Origin: Tetraselmis striata
Taxonomy: Eukaryota; Chlorophyta; Chlorodendrophyceae; Chlorodendrales; Chlorodendraceae
Length of the DNA stretch: 64,000 bases
Assembly (NCBI GenBank): GCA_006384855.1
Contig: VCJN01003381.1
Coordinates: 1-64,000 of the forward strand
Direction of reading: 5' to 3'
Positions within the stretch are counted from its first letter, which is position 1, and every line of letters begins with the position of its first letter. This document shows positions 11,111 to 22,569 of this stretch, piece by piece. Both the position numbers and the translations under genes were made by a program. The notes under the pieces were generated by a model. That model worked only from the letters and a program-made list of their open reading frames with translations, did no database searches and was not told the origin of the DNA.

Positions 11111-11559
11111 GCATGGGACAGAAGTGCAGGCACTCCTGTCCTCTCCGGGCACGATTGACCTCGCATACAGAGCGGAGCCCCTGCGAGCAGTCGCCGAAGC
11201 CCCAGCAGTGACAATAGCAACAGGACGGACACACCGGGGCCGCGCCCCGCCCCCTCCGTACCCGCGCCCACCTCCCCACCCCATCTACGGGTGGGACGCA
11301 CCTACTACAGTAGCCCTAGTTATAATAAGCCTGGAACTGCTCCTGCATGCAACTTGTAAGAGCATTCACGCACTCTCGTTCTGCTAAGGTTGTGTCTACG
11401 CCCTGACCTCGGACGGGAAGGGCAGGCGCTGATGGCATTACGGCTGATGGCATTACCGCCCCAGCACCTCGCGCCATCCCATCCCTCCGCTGCGCACATC
11501 TGGGTCTTCGGCATGGCGTCCGGGCGGGGGAAGCGCCACAAGAAGTAGGGGTGGGGGTG

Positions 11560-11590
<31 letters not shown>

Positions 11591-12377
11591 TGCTGCCAAA
11601 GGAGGAAAGGATGGAGAAAGACGGGGGGCATCAGGCCGCAGCCAAGGGTCGAGAACTGGGGCGGGTATTGCTGCAGCTGGTAAGAACCCCTATGTTGGGG
11701 TCTTCGCTCCTTGAGTCTCTTCAGCACATGGTACAGGTGCCACGGCATTTGGAAGAAGATAGCCATAAAATGACAGCGCATTGTATGTTTCCGCCCAACG
11801 CCAGACGAATCCATAACTGATACACAACGCAACTAGGAAAGTGCCGCCGGGCGCCCCCAAAAGGCCTTTGAAAATTAGGGGTTTCTTAGAAGAGCGTCAG
11901 CACCCGTACCGTACTGTACAGTACAGAGTACTACACAGGCCATGGGAAGCGGGGAGGGGACACATTGCGCCCCCCCTTGATCGGAGTTAATATTTAAGTG
12001 CAACATGCCGTCTTGGAGCGCACATCCGCTCCCGCCGAAATGCTCTCATGGCTGGTCCTTGGGTTGCACTGGGCGACCTACTATGCGCTATCGTAACATG
12101 CAGCCTTGAAGCTGAGTCCCCTCCCTCTTCGGGCTTGTGGCCGGGTGGGTGCGTGGAAGCACAACACCTTATTGTGCTATTTTGCGCGTGGGGTTTACAA
12201 TCCCCGGCAAAAAAAACCCTTTAACCCCCAGAATTCCCCTTCACCCTTTACATGATAGGGCGCAAGGACGCGGCGGCCCCACGAAGGACAATGCCGCACC
12301 ATCCCAGGCAGCAGGGGCACCCTCACTCGGCCCAGCCCTGGGCATGGCGGCCCGGGGCATCTTGTTTGGGCGCGTCC
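11111..12377. other. 3' UTR and intergenic spacer with a 30-base G run
   Basis: Two TGTAA-type signals face each other: 11355-11359 on the plus strand for the upstream gene and 12195-12199 (TTACA on +) for the minus-strand gene ending at 12378. 11559-11588 is an uninterrupted run of 30 G. No further gene is supported. Confidence 0.55.
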
Positions 12378-12570
12378 TCAGTCGCCGCTGGGCATCTCGC
12401 CCGCCACGATGGGCGCGTGGTCCTGCCAGTACGCGGTGGACGCCTCGTACGCGCCGCGGTCCAGCGTCACGCCGCTGCCGCCCTCCTCCTTGCCCAGCGC
12501 GTTGCGCATCATGGTGATCGGCTGCATCGGCGTCTCAAAGGCCTCGTCCTGAGCCTGCAGGGAATGAGAG

Positions 12571-12604
<34 letters not shown>

Positions 12605-14531
12605 GAACATGTAGCTGAGGGGGGCCCAAGCAATGCTTGGCAATGTAGATTCTGAAGTTCAGTGCCAACGCGCTGGGCTCGCTGCTGCCTTACGTTTGGA
12701 CCCCTCCCCCCCTTCCCCCCGCGCCTAGCGAAGAGGAAAACACAATGTTTTCCATGAGGAATCCCAACTCGTGGGTCAACATAATAATTGGTGTCCTGTA
12801 CGGATGCCCTATAATCATCTGGCAGCATTGCTTCTTCTCCTTAGGATAGGTGGTGGTGGTAGCGGTGGTGCTTAGGGGTGTTGGGGGGGAGGGCAGGGGC
12901 AGAAAGGGGTGGGGTGGTGGTGGGGGGGGGGGGGGGGGGGGGTACCTTGATGGAGATGATGCCCCAGGGAGAGTCCGGCAGGTCCGGGTCCTCCACGGGG
13001 CCGCCCTGCCGCTCCTGCAGCCGCACCGCCGGGGATCACCTCAGCGCTGGCGGAAACCAGGAGGGGACATCATCCGATCTAGTGCAGCCAGATGAGTGAG
13101 GGTGATGGAAGGGGGGGGGGGGGGGGGGGGGGCTCGCCATTCGGGCGCGGTACTCCTGGATGAGCTGCTCACGCGAGTAGAGGATCACGTCCAGCATCTT
13201 GGCGTCAGGAACCTGCCGCCACGTGGGCGCCAAGGGCTGCTCACCACTGACGCCCGAGAGCCACCCCCCCCCCCCCCCCCCCTAACCCCCCCCAAAAAGG
13301 CAGCACGGCGAATGGGGAGCGGGGGCTGTGGCTCGCGCACCTCCACAAGGGACTCCGGGAACCAGCGCGTGAGGACTGCGAGCTCGTCGGGCCGCCGGCG
13401 GGAGTACCCGCAGCGCAGGAGGCCCTTGTTCTCCTCCGTGATCGCCAGGCAGCCCACCTTGGCGCCCACAAAGTTGGGGATGATGACTGCGCGTGGCCCG
13501 GGGGGGGGGGCACCCGTCAGCGGCGGGGGTTCCCGGGCAGGCGGGTAGAGAGCGTGGTTCAAAGAGGGCCCGAGGACGAGGGGATTGGTGCCGAAACCCT
13601 GGATGTCCGCATTTAATATTGTCAGGAATATGCCATTTTGTTTCTGCGGGAATCGCCACCGGTATTTCGAGGACGGACATAGCGACTTTTGTAATGTTAC
13701 GCCATTTATTCCGGCGTTTTGTTACTTCCGGGAAATTTCGATTCTATTATTTCCAAAATAGTCACTAAATACTATTCGCGACCGGGGGGCGCACCGTGCT
13801 TGCAGAAGGGCGCGTATCCATCGACCAGCGCCTTCCCGCCCTCCTCATAGGATTTCTGCACCCGGGCGACGAACTCCGCCTTGTCGAAGCTGCGCGGGAA
13901 GGCACTCGCCGTCAGGGGCGCATCTGTGGTGGGGGCAGGCGGGAGGGCGGGCAAGCGTCTGGTTGGCCAAGTTGGGGGGCTCACCTGATGCGGGTGCCGC
14001 TGTAGTTGGGGTCATCCCACTGCCGCTGGGCGAACTGGGGGAAATTGGGGGAAAGCGGGGCGATGGAGAGGGGAGGGAGAGGGGGTGAAAGTGAGTGACC
14101 TCCGCTTGGGGGTTGAAAGCCAGTAGCTGACGGATCAGCGCACTACTGTACTGTACCCGGTATATTGGACACTCGCCCCCCTTCCCCTCCAAGCTCACGA
14201 TAGGGGTGGGTTCATGGGTTCATCTCAGGGGTCCAATATTTGTGGATGGTATCACTGGGGTTCATCGGGACCGCACCTCGTCCAGGAAGAAGGTCTCGCT
14301 CACCAGGCCGGCGTCCATCGCGCCCACTGGTGTCGCGCAGCCGCCGGTGGCGGTGGCGAGGCTGCGGCGGCGGTGCGGCCACGGGGTCACCACCCGCTTG
14401 TTGGCGCTGCGCGGGTCCCCGCCAGCGGCTGGGCGCCGAGTGGGCGGGGCGACGGCGGCGAGGCGGCGGGAGCCTGCGCGCGCAGCCCGGGGCAGGAGGG
14501 CAGAGCAGACGCGGGCGGCAAGCAGCGGCAT
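12378..14531 (-). CDS. DUF3228-family protein, seven exons, presequence-like N-terminus
   Basis: Exons on the minus strand are 14531-14277, 14034-13985, 13889-13795, 13486-13341, 13212-13138, 13014-12946 and 12554-12378. They total 867 nt and stay in frame to a TGA (288 aa). The first ~65 residues are Arg/Ala-rich and almost free of acidic residues, like an organelle transit peptide. From about residue 75 the protein follows the DUF3228 pattern: FLDE, QWDDPNYSGTRI, SFDKAEFVARVQ, IIPNFVGAKVGCLAITEENK, LLRCGYSRRRPDELAVLTRW, FPESLVE, KMLDVILYSREQLI and SPWGIISIK. The biochemical role of DUF3228 is unknown. Six introns are inferred. The one after ...EYRARM starts with GC (GCGAGC), a probable GC-AG intron. 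Four introns carry G/C homopolymers. A TGTAA signal lies about 180 bases past the stop. Confidence 0.85.
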
Positions 14532-14766
14532 GCCAAACTGCGGCAGCCTGGCGGGTTCAGACGGATACGGGCGAGATGCTGCCGAGCAGTCTACAGGGTA
14601 TGGCAGTCTCGGCAGTGTGCTGTGAGTTTGCGGAACTGAATACCATCTGCTCTCTGCCACCAGCCATATGATCCAGCACACGGCGGGTGGATTGATCTCT
14701 CGCGACAAGTATACCTGGTACTGATAGCAGCGCCCTGGAGATCGATTCTCGCTCTAGCGACCCTAC

Positions 14767-14832
14767 CAGGTACCGGTGTGAATTACAAAAAGGACAGTTC
14801 CCCAGAATTAGAAAATCAACACAGGTACCGGT
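14767..14832 (-). mobile_element. minimal (~45 bp) non-LTR 3'-end insertion with target duplication
   Basis: Only the last ~45 bp of the 3 kb family are present (TGTGAATTACAAAAAGGACA through AATCAACA in + orientation). They are flanked on both sides by the 11-mer CAGGTACCGGT (14767-14777 and 14822-14832). This is the expected product of target-primed reverse transcription that stopped almost at once. Confidence 0.8.
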
Positions 14833-15066
14833 ACAGGGTACTTGTCGTATGATATCGTTATTTTCTATGGCGGGTAAATACGTAAATACCACCCGGGTAC
14901 CAGTACTGGGACCTGCTGTAGCAGCGCAGTAGCAGCGCAGTGAAGTGCTGCCAGCCAACGGCGGGAGAATTCCGTTGCGGCACAGTATGTAAAGTATTAA
15001 GAACTCGACGATGTCATTATTATTATAGATATATGTTTATTATGTAATCAACAATAGATCCATAAA

Positions 15067-16413
15067 TACACCCCTCCACATAAGTCCGGGTTTTGCATTT
15101 TCGATCGCAAAGCGCATGCATGGGCGAGGATAACGCCGGCTGCATGTGCATACATGCCAACTACAGTGGGAATAGTTCGGGCAACCGCCTATTGTGCGCT
15201 TTATACCCACCCGCGCGACAACACGACCATTTGTGGGCGCCCTTGAAAAAACGCGAAATCATTGCATGATGCGTTGGCGCTAGAAAATTGTGGGTTGCGC
15301 CAACCGTCCAAACCTATGGAAATAGCGGCACTCGTCGCACCAAACTCGGTGAATACGGCCCTTGGCATAAGTTGCACACACCGTGCGTGTAGGCCACTGA
15401 AAGCATGTCGCTATAGGCACGACGTGACACCCCAACGACAAGTTGGCCACTGTGGGGGGCAGTTTTGGGGTGAAAATGCTGCTGTTTCTGTGGCGAACGC
15501 ACGTAGGAGAGGCGTTCGATGGCCCCCTTGGCGTAGGGCAATGCTCTACTATGGGGGCGCGTGGTGGAATCCCAGTTGCACCGTTTCGTGGGCGGGGTGG
15601 CGCGGTAGGGGCGTGGACTTTAATTAATATGAAATTCCTTGAAAAATGCTGTGGAAAATGGCATTTTGGCTGGTAGGTTTGTGTATCGCTAGGAGGCGGC
15701 ACATGCCAAGTGTTGGTGGTCCGTGGTCATCCACACACATAACGCTCTCGCGCAACCGAGTATGGGGCTTAGACACGCACTTGGCGCAAAGCCACGCGCC
15801 CGACATGGGTGCGCACATGAGGCAGTGAGGGGCAACTTGGATGATCATCTTTGGGGATTTTTCCCGGGGCCTCAAAAATCGATTTTTGATATTGGAAGAC
15901 TGATTTTGACGCAGATTTGAACGAGAAATTGCGTGGTATTTTTAAAAAGTTTTTCTGAGCAAACCCTGAGAAGTTATAGCGTTTTAAAGCCGAGGGGGTG
16001 TTGCTGAGCGTGGCCAACACTGATGCCATGTCAGTATCGCAACGCGACATGTACTAGCAGCCACCCACACGGCTGCACCCCAACCAAATGCACCCGAGCC
16101 CCTCACCAATGTGTTTCCTCACGCGTTCATGGCCATCCCGCCGTGTGGTTGTCTATTCACGCGCGTCGGCGTGTGCGCGATACCGACCCTGGTTTTGGTG
16201 CAGTTGCAGGCGACGCCCATCCACGCACCAAGTGCAGCGTGACACCCTAGTCAAAGGTCTTTACGCTTCGGTTTGAGCCACTCGTTATGCAGGTCTTATA
16301 AAACCCTCTGAGATTCCAGGGTTTCATCTCATATAACCTACGTTCAGGTACCCTAGACTTCTGAAGTCTTGAGACTGCCGAAAAGGGACCCCAAACTTAT
16401 GTGGAGGGGTGTA
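15067..16413. mobile_element. DNA element bounded by 19-bp terminal inverted repeats
   Basis: TACACCCCTCCACATAAGT at 15067-15085 is repeated as its exact reverse complement at 16395-16413, and both ends are flanked by AAA, a possible 3-bp target duplication. The 1347-bp interior has no recognisable transposase, so it would be non-autonomous. It includes a short palindrome (AAAAATCGATTTTT near 15876). A superfamily cannot be named; 3-bp duplications occur in CACTA-type and PIF/Harbinger elements, but the terminal sequence is not diagnostic. Confidence 0.65.
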
Positions 16414-17382
16414 AAACTATACATAATAAAACTATATATAGGCATCTATATAGATTATGTGGACCGCCTGGTTTCTGGCTTCGGTGCGTGAGGCGCAGCA
16501 GTAGGTGCATATGGAAAATAACATCGGATTAGTTCGGATTGTGGTATTGCAATATCATTATTTGTATGGCATGACTGGTATGCATGTGGCCCCGCGGGCC
16601 GCCGCCCCGTTCATTTGTTAAACAATACAAAATATGCTCCGCAATTTTCTAGATTGCTACGTATACCGGGAATACAGAATAGTATTTATATATTACCTGC
16701 AAAAAAGCGCATCACATTCGGCGCATGCGCTAGTTGCTGACTACCCCTGAAACATGGAGAAAGGGAGTGTATCATGACTGGGCATGGGTGTAGTGTGCAA
16801 GCGACATGACATGGGCATCATTACTCCCCGCAGGGGCAACGACACATTGTGGGCAAGCTGTAATAGTGTGCGTGCGAGTAACTAATGTATGTGTGGTATG
16901 CGCGTGGGCAAAATATATGCCAGTGAGGGGGAATTGGTGTCTGGCATGCCTTTAGCATGTACATGCGCCCAATAATTGCTTACTTAATTACCGTGACGTG
17001 AGTGACTTGCCTATGTAGTAGTGCCCCACGAGCGGCGTGTAAGCCTTTCTCATGAGTGTAGGAAGTTCCCATGCTCATGTCACGTGTGTGTGAGGGGGGG
17101 GAGGGGGGGCTGCGCACCAAGTTATTTGTATTGCTTGTATTTGCGGCATTGTTTGCCGCACCACCGGCGGCGTTAGTAACGGCATTGTCGGTGTTGGTCT
17201 TGCGCCATTGTGTCCTGCACGTTTGCAGTGCATGCACCACACGACACGAGTTAGAAAAATATAAGAAGACGATTAGAAGATTGGAAACAATGAGACATGG
17301 CAACTTAGATACAAATAGGCGGCATCGACATGCATTCACAACGTTTGTAAAATACAATAATCTTTCATGTTTTTTCGCAGGT
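16414..17382. other. AT-richer spacer; one short hydrophobic frame
   Basis: No firm gene. A plus-strand frame at 17071-17391 encodes a hydrophobic stretch (KLFVLLVFAALFAAPPAALV) followed by a basic helix, but it runs into the LINE remnant and has no support beyond its length. Confidence 0.45.
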
Positions 17383-17466
17383 TTTCTGTAACTGGATCGC
17401 TGCCTCAACGGCCGTCGTAGAGACGCTGCGCAAGGGTTTCATTGTTCAGTCCTGTCCCGGGGGCGA
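17383..17466 (+). mobile_element. 3'-end remnant of the 28-31 kb LINE
   Basis: TTCTGTAACTGGATCGCTGC through GTCCTGTCCCGGGGGCGAAA matches the 3' UTR of the LINE at 30970-31053 with a few substitutions. Similarity stops abruptly upstream, as expected for 5' truncation. Confidence 0.75.
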
Positions 17467-17761
17467 AATATATATGTTTCACATAGACTGTTTCATGTAT
17501 ATGGAACTGCTGATTCATGACAGAAAGAAGTGATACAGCTAAAATAAAGAGTACTGGCGGTGACGATAAGCGGAGACAGCTCAAAGAGAAAACTTACAAT
17601 AGCTGTTGATTGGGTAGAATGTTAAGCGCCATCGATTATGATGATGATAGTATGGCAATACCCAAGGGGGGGGGGGGGGTTTGGAGATGAGGAGATATGG
17701 TTTCGGAGCAGGTTACCTTTTTTTGCGGCCGCGGACATGTGAATCCGTTGTCGCGGCATAG

Positions 17762-17983
17762 TGGGCGGAGATTACCGAGACGCCGAGTCGCCCGTCGTCA
17801 CCTTTCGCGCACTACAGCGACAAGGGCTACGCCGGGCGCATCTACTTCCACGTGGAGGAACTGCACACTCCTGGCAGCGCTGCGGCGGAAAATGTTGACG
17901 CGCTGATGTCGATGATGACTTCGAAGACGATGCTGCTCACGACGGACGTCGACGAGGAGTGCCCGTATTATGTATACATATGA
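17762..17983 (+). CDS. unrecognised terminal exon or gene fragment
   Basis: After a possible acceptor (GCGGCATAG) a frame of 73 codons runs to TGA and looks coding: it contains AHYSDKGYAGRIYFHVEELH and KTMLLTTDVDEECPYYVYI. An in-frame TAG lies just before it, so it needs an upstream exon or is a fragment. I do not recognise the family and found no partner exon; a 13-base G run lies 80 bases upstream. Confidence 0.35.
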   Translation, partial: WAEITETPSRPSSPFAHYSDKGYAGRIYFHVEELHTPGSAAAENVDALMSMMTSKTMLLTTDVDEECPYYVYI

Positions 17984-18163
17984 TGATAAAGCACTATTTC
18001 GCAAAATGGGTGGCACGCACATTGCATGCCGCGTTCATCCTTATCACTGGCCGCCCTTGCAGCTTGCCGCCGCTATGACTACATTGCCTGCTTGTTTTGG
18101 GGATTACAGCAAGCATTTATAGTAGCAACAGCCGGCATGGCGGAGTAGCCATCACTGCCCGCG

Positions 18164-18164
<1 letters not shown>

Positions 18165-18242
<78 letters not shown>
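18165..18242. repeat. CA/TG microsatellite
   Basis: About 38 uninterrupted CA units. Confidence 0.97.
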
Positions 18243-18243
<1 letters not shown>

Positions 18244-19034
18244 GCCCATCATGCGTGATCTGCAGTTTCTTTTCGGGGACTGCCTCTGAGCTGATGTATC
18301 TCTAGGCATCGGCCATTGCTGGATTGTCAGGGCCATTGCTTAGGGCTTCTGGGCTTAGGGCATTTGCTTGGGGCTTCTAATCCTCGTAGAAAAAAATGAC
18401 ATTTCTTACAACTTTATTTTTGTTATTTATTCCAAAACTTAGGGCTACAGCCCGGCACCCAATTGAGGTCAGGCGATGCCCTTTAGCATTCTCAGGCCTC
18501 CGGACTGGGCGCGTCCAATCACACCATACAATACCATATTCCAAAACTACACACGCCAGTTGTCTCATGGCCCGGCTCCACAATCCCGCATAGGGTCGGC
18601 CGGAGCCCGCAGCATGCAGCCCTCTGAAGGCCAACCCTCGTAAAATCGTAGTGAGGGGACATGCAGTGCCAGTTCCTAACTACCCATGTGCGTTTGCCGC
18701 CCATAATGCCGCATGTGGCTGCACAAAGCACATCAGGATGAGCAGAGGCTGGCTGTCCAACTCGTCCTGAGCATACTTCCGTCCAGGACACACGCAGCGA
18801 CGGAGGGTGCGCAACCTTTAACAGCTGCTTTGAAACCTTTAGAAGGCAGTACCGCCACAGAAGCCCGCAGCCGGTTTATTGCTTCTATCGGCTGTCGCAT
18901 AAGTCGCACCTATTGCTGCGGGCGGTCGAGTTGATATTCGTTGAGCGGCGTACACGCCGGCCACGCCAACTGATAAGCTGCAGCTTTACTGTCAAGTCCG
19001 CTCTTGATGAGCACGCCAGCGCGGGCGCGGTGGC
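18243..19034. other. noncoding spacer
   Basis: It contains a short imperfect repeat of GCTTAGGGC / GGGCTTCT at 18310-18380 and nothing else I can support. Confidence 0.5.
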
Positions 19035-19376
19035 TTAGCCGGCATGCACACCGCTGACGTCAACGGACAGTAAGGCGCCAAAGGCAGCCAGAGGCGGCCC
19101 TAAGAACAACTCGGCTTGGGCGGCGGAGAGCATCAAGCCAGCACGGCGAAAGGCAATTTCAATTTCCAGGCGGGTGCAGGCTGGCTGGAGCTTCTGGCGC
19201 AGGAGCACACGCCACTGCTTCAAGGCGCTAATGGAGGGCTCTGGCGAGACGAGCAGCATGGCAAGAGCGTTGCCCTGTGGGTCGGACACAGGCGGGCTGT
19301 CCGCAGCTTCGGGAGCAGGTGCACTGGGAGTTGCGGCGTTGAGTGGAGATACGGCACCGCTAAGCGGATGCGGCAT
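19035..19376 (-). CDS. hypothetical 113-residue frame downstream of the methyltransferase
   Basis: It starts at an ATG 43 bases after the methyltransferase stop on the same strand and ends SVDVSGVHAG. The N-terminal third is Pro/Ala-rich; the rest is helical (QWRVLLRQKLQPACTRLEIE, AAQAELFLGPPLAAFGALL). The family is not recognised. It may be a separate small gene, an alternative 3' exon, or just open frame within a 3' UTR. Confidence 0.3.
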   Translation of the reverse strand: MPHPLSGAVSPLNAATPSAPAPEAADSPPVSDPQGNALAMLLVSPEPSISALKQWRVLLRQKLQPACTRLEIEIAFRRAGLMLSAAQAELFLGPPLAAFGALLSVDVSGVHAG

Positions 19377-19418
19377 GCTGATGCACACACCTAAAGCAGC
19401 AGCATGCCATGGCGCCCC

Positions 19419-20870
19419 TCAGGATGGATGCCATGCACCTGGGGACGCCTCCAGCACCCCCCGCGTGACCCCGGGCGCCAAGCTCTCCGGACCGTAGATG
19501 GCCACCAGGCGCTCGCCCACCGTGTCCGTGTCCAGTGTCTTGTCCGCCAGGACTGCCCACCGCCAGGCGGGGAATTGCGTGGAAAGCGTGCGCGTCAGGA
19601 TGTCGCAGTGGTAGACGTCCTCCACCAAGTAGAGACCCGTTGGCTTGAGGGACCTGGCCAGTGCGAGGAAGGTGGCCACCTGCCACGGCTGCCGGTGGTC
19701 CCCGTCGTCGATGATGATATCGAACTTCACGCCCGCAACTGCGCGCACCTGACATGTGTGGGAACAAAGACGGGAAGGCGCGTCGTTAGTGATTGTCTGC
19801 AGTTATGGTCTGCGATTGGCGAGGCGTCGCGGGGCTTAGTTTCTATAGCGGTGAGGGAGGGAGGGGGCAATCATGACGCGGCATGGCATCCCGCCACGGC
19901 GCATCACATGACCCTATATCTGCGGAATGTGGCACTCATGGGTGCGCACTTTGATTGACATAGATATAAAGGGTGTTAATAGCAAGGACAGCTAGCCCGG
20001 GACTTCCCTGAGGGCAGTTAGCACATTAGAAGCTACATGCCCTCTTTTTCGGCACCATGTGGCAAAGTGGTAAGCATTGGGGTAGTGCAGATGGTCGATG
20101 ACAGTGTGATGCAAGGCAGCTTGAAGGGAGGCAGCGGAAAGGCCACTGAATAGTGCACAGGCGCCGCCGCTGCCGAAAGCGGCGTGGTGGGCAGCAGGAC
20201 TGCACCAGGTCGAGAGTGCGGGACGAATCCAGGACCATGGTTTTGATGTTGGCGTCCATGGGGAAGGAGGGGATGGCGGGGTCGATGTCCACCCCAAAGA
20301 TGCGCGACTCCTGGCTGAACAGCTCCCGCCACATCTTGATGCTGCCGCCTTTCTTCACTCCGATCTCCTGCCAGCACACAGCGCCGGCATGATAGGTGAT
20401 GCCAGTCACAGGACACGGCGTCGTGTAGGTGTCTTGCGGCAAGACACCTACACCAGGCAAGACAAGGCGGCTTGCGGCCGTACCATGACGTTGACAGTCT
20501 GCTTGACGTACGACTCCAGCAGGATGTCGTAGTAGTCCGTGTAGTTATGACGATCCATCTTGTCTGTGCCGAAGTCGGCCGAGAGGGCGCTCTGCCCCGC
20601 CCTCTGCCCGTGCCGGGTGAGCACGTCGGTGACGGATGTGAACACGGCCCCCGTCTTCTGGTGCCTGTCCACGCTGGCGTAGGACTTGTACACGCACTGG
20701 ACCAGGATGCCCGCGAAGGAGTCGCCGCCGACGCCCGTGGAGGCGGCGCGGTAGAGGTAGTAACCAAGCAGCCCCAGGCAGCACCCCGCCATAGCCAGCC
20801 TCTGGGCCGCGCTTCGCCGACCGCGCACGTTGCCCTGGGATGGCAGGATGCCCTGCTGCCTCCGCTGCAT
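19419..20870 (-). CDS. membrane-anchored class I SAM-dependent methyltransferase
   Basis: Three exons (20870-20484, 20367-20206, 19748-19419) join in frame into 292 residues. An in-frame TAG lies upstream, and the ATG at 20870 is the first Met. Residues 25-40 (LAMAGCCLGLLGYYLY), after an Arg-rich start, form a signal anchor, suggesting a type II Golgi/ER protein. GTDKMDRHNYTDYYDILLES (101-120) and EIGVKKGGSIKMW (130-142, SAM motif I) match the GTDK...H-x-Y...EIG-x(2)-GGS-x(2)-MW pattern of the CmcI/TylF-like and Methyltransf_24-type enzymes that often methylate sugars. FGVDIDP (153-159) and FDIIIDDGDH (192-201) supply the acidic ribose contact and the catalytic-site loop. The acceptor is probably a glycan, but this is inferred from family and topology. 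Splice sites are GTACGG, GTGCAG and standard AG acceptors. Confidence 0.8.
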
Positions 20871-21892
20871 CGCTGCCGATGCCGCCCAGCGCAGCCCCTG
20901 CCTGCGCTGTATGGGCCTTTGGGAGATGGGCCCCACTCGCCGCCGCAGCAACTAAGGAAATAAAGTATCTCGCGTAGTATGGTAGTGAGTAGTCGCTAAT
21001 CCTTATACCATATGGTGTCCGAGCTTCTGTTGCGAGTTGTTACCGTGCTGCCTTCCCATTCGTCGCCCATCGCGGTTATTGGGCGGTGGAGCGCGATTGC
21101 ACGACGACGACTTCGTCCAAGTCGCGGCGCAACAACCTGGTGCGTCCCTCACCTGCCGACTCTGAACTAATAATCCTCCCGCCTGATGTTTACTTATGGA
21201 AGACTGGCAATGCAGCTCTATTTTTACTGACTAGGTCACCTACAGATCCTAGATTTTTCTTCGCGCATAAGGATTACATCTCATTAGCGTGACGCGCGCG
21301 CCTGAGCTCGGAGCCGGGAGCTCGGAGCCCGCGCAGTGGAGCACGGAGCTCGGAGCTCGGGGCACGCTTGTCACGGAGGGGCTCATCAGCGCTTGTAATC
21401 ACTTCGCATTTATTTCCAGCTCCTTTTCGCCTCACCCTCAGCCTCTGCACTCACGCACACACAAGAGTAGCCGGCCTCAAATTCTGCGCTCTTAGAGTAA
21501 TAGTAGCTTTGGAGCGTTAGGCGCAGCGCATCGACGACTTGTTCCCGGCGGCCACCGCACTACTCACCGCGGCTCTAACCTGTCAACTGACCACCCGCTT
21601 TCAAGGCACCTTGCATGCCATCTCCGCCTGGGCATCGAGTCGGGGGCGGAGTGTGGTATTGCGCACACCGACGGCCGCAGCGCAGTACAAACCCTTGCTC
21701 ACTGGCGTACATCCCGGTTTAACGCATGTAATAATAAACGCCCGGTAACGCTACAGCCGACCCCGACAGCCGCGCCCCCGCGCCGGCGACTGCGGCACCG
21801 GCACCCACAGTCGCGATGCTCAATAATAGGAGCAACGCAGCCACCAGGATGTGTAGGTAGGGCAAGCACAGCAGGCGTCTGTCGTACAACAT
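20871..21892. other. spacer; GAGCTCGGAG-rich patch at 21300-21365
   Basis: Upstream of the methyltransferase and before the retroelement. GAGCTCGGAG-like units recur four to five times. No gene is supported. Confidence 0.5.
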
Positions 21893-22519
21893 ATGAGCGC
21901 GATTATGTCGACACCGACACCGAGAACTACAGCCATATTATCGGCCCCGGGCTCGAATCCAGCCCCCGGCATCTACAAGCACCCCAAGTGTACCACCTCC
22001 ACAGCGACGATAGCTACCGCACTCTTGAGCGCAAGGGGCACTCCGCTAGCCTCGAAGACTACCGCAACTACTGCGTGCTATGCAACTTTATATTCCAGCT
22101 CCGCTAACGCGGCGGCAGCTGCGGCTCTGGCAGCGCTTGCGAGCCTTCCCCCGGACTCACCGTGGTACACGGCGCTCGTGGTCCTGCGTGAGAGCCATCG
22201 CACCAACCGCGTGGTGGAAGAGGCCTCCCGTGTGCCTTGTCTGACGTATCCAACACACCAAGATAGGAGGGGCGACGTCGGACCTCAACGGAGTCTTCAC
22301 GGAACTCGGCGAAGGGCCGACCACGACCTCAAGCCCGACCCCACCCTCGCGTCGTCGGCGTACATCGAGGAGTATGTCCGGTTCCGGGCGCAGGCGCGGA
22401 ATGTCTCCGTTGCGGCAGATGCTAAGGGCGTCGAAGGAGCGGCCTTCGCATGCGTTACGCCGGGCAAGCCCCAAGGACCCCCTCGCCCAGGCAACCCCAG
22501 AACCGCCCCCAAGAAGTGA
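21893..22519 (+). CDS. possible gag-like frame of the DIRS-like element
   Basis: A 208-codon Ala/Thr-rich frame lies directly upstream of the reverse transcriptase region on the same strand. It has no zinc knuckle or known gag motif, so the assignment rests on position alone. The middle carries SLPPDSPWYTALVVLRESHR and the end is Pro-rich. Confidence 0.3.
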   Translation: MSAIMSTPTPRTTAILSAPGSNPAPGIYKHPKCTTSTATIATALLSARGTPLASKTTATTACYATLYSSSANAAAAAALAALASLPPDSPWYTALVVLRESHRTNRVVEEASRVPCLTYPTHQDRRGDVGPQRSLHGTRRRADHDLKPDPTLASSAYIEEYVRFRAQARNVSVAADAKGVEGAAFACVTPGKPQGPPRPGNPRTAPKK

Positions 22520-22569
22520 CGGGATGGACCGCCGGGCCGATATTCGTGCACTCCTACTTCTCTCTATAT

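Noticed and set aside
9412-11284. Long minus-strand frames (up to 437 codons) and extra plus-strand frames inside the 9011-11110 gene
   Set aside because: GC-rich shadows: Arg/Pro/Ala-only composition, while the plus frame from 9011 has ordered repeats and a sensible C-terminus.
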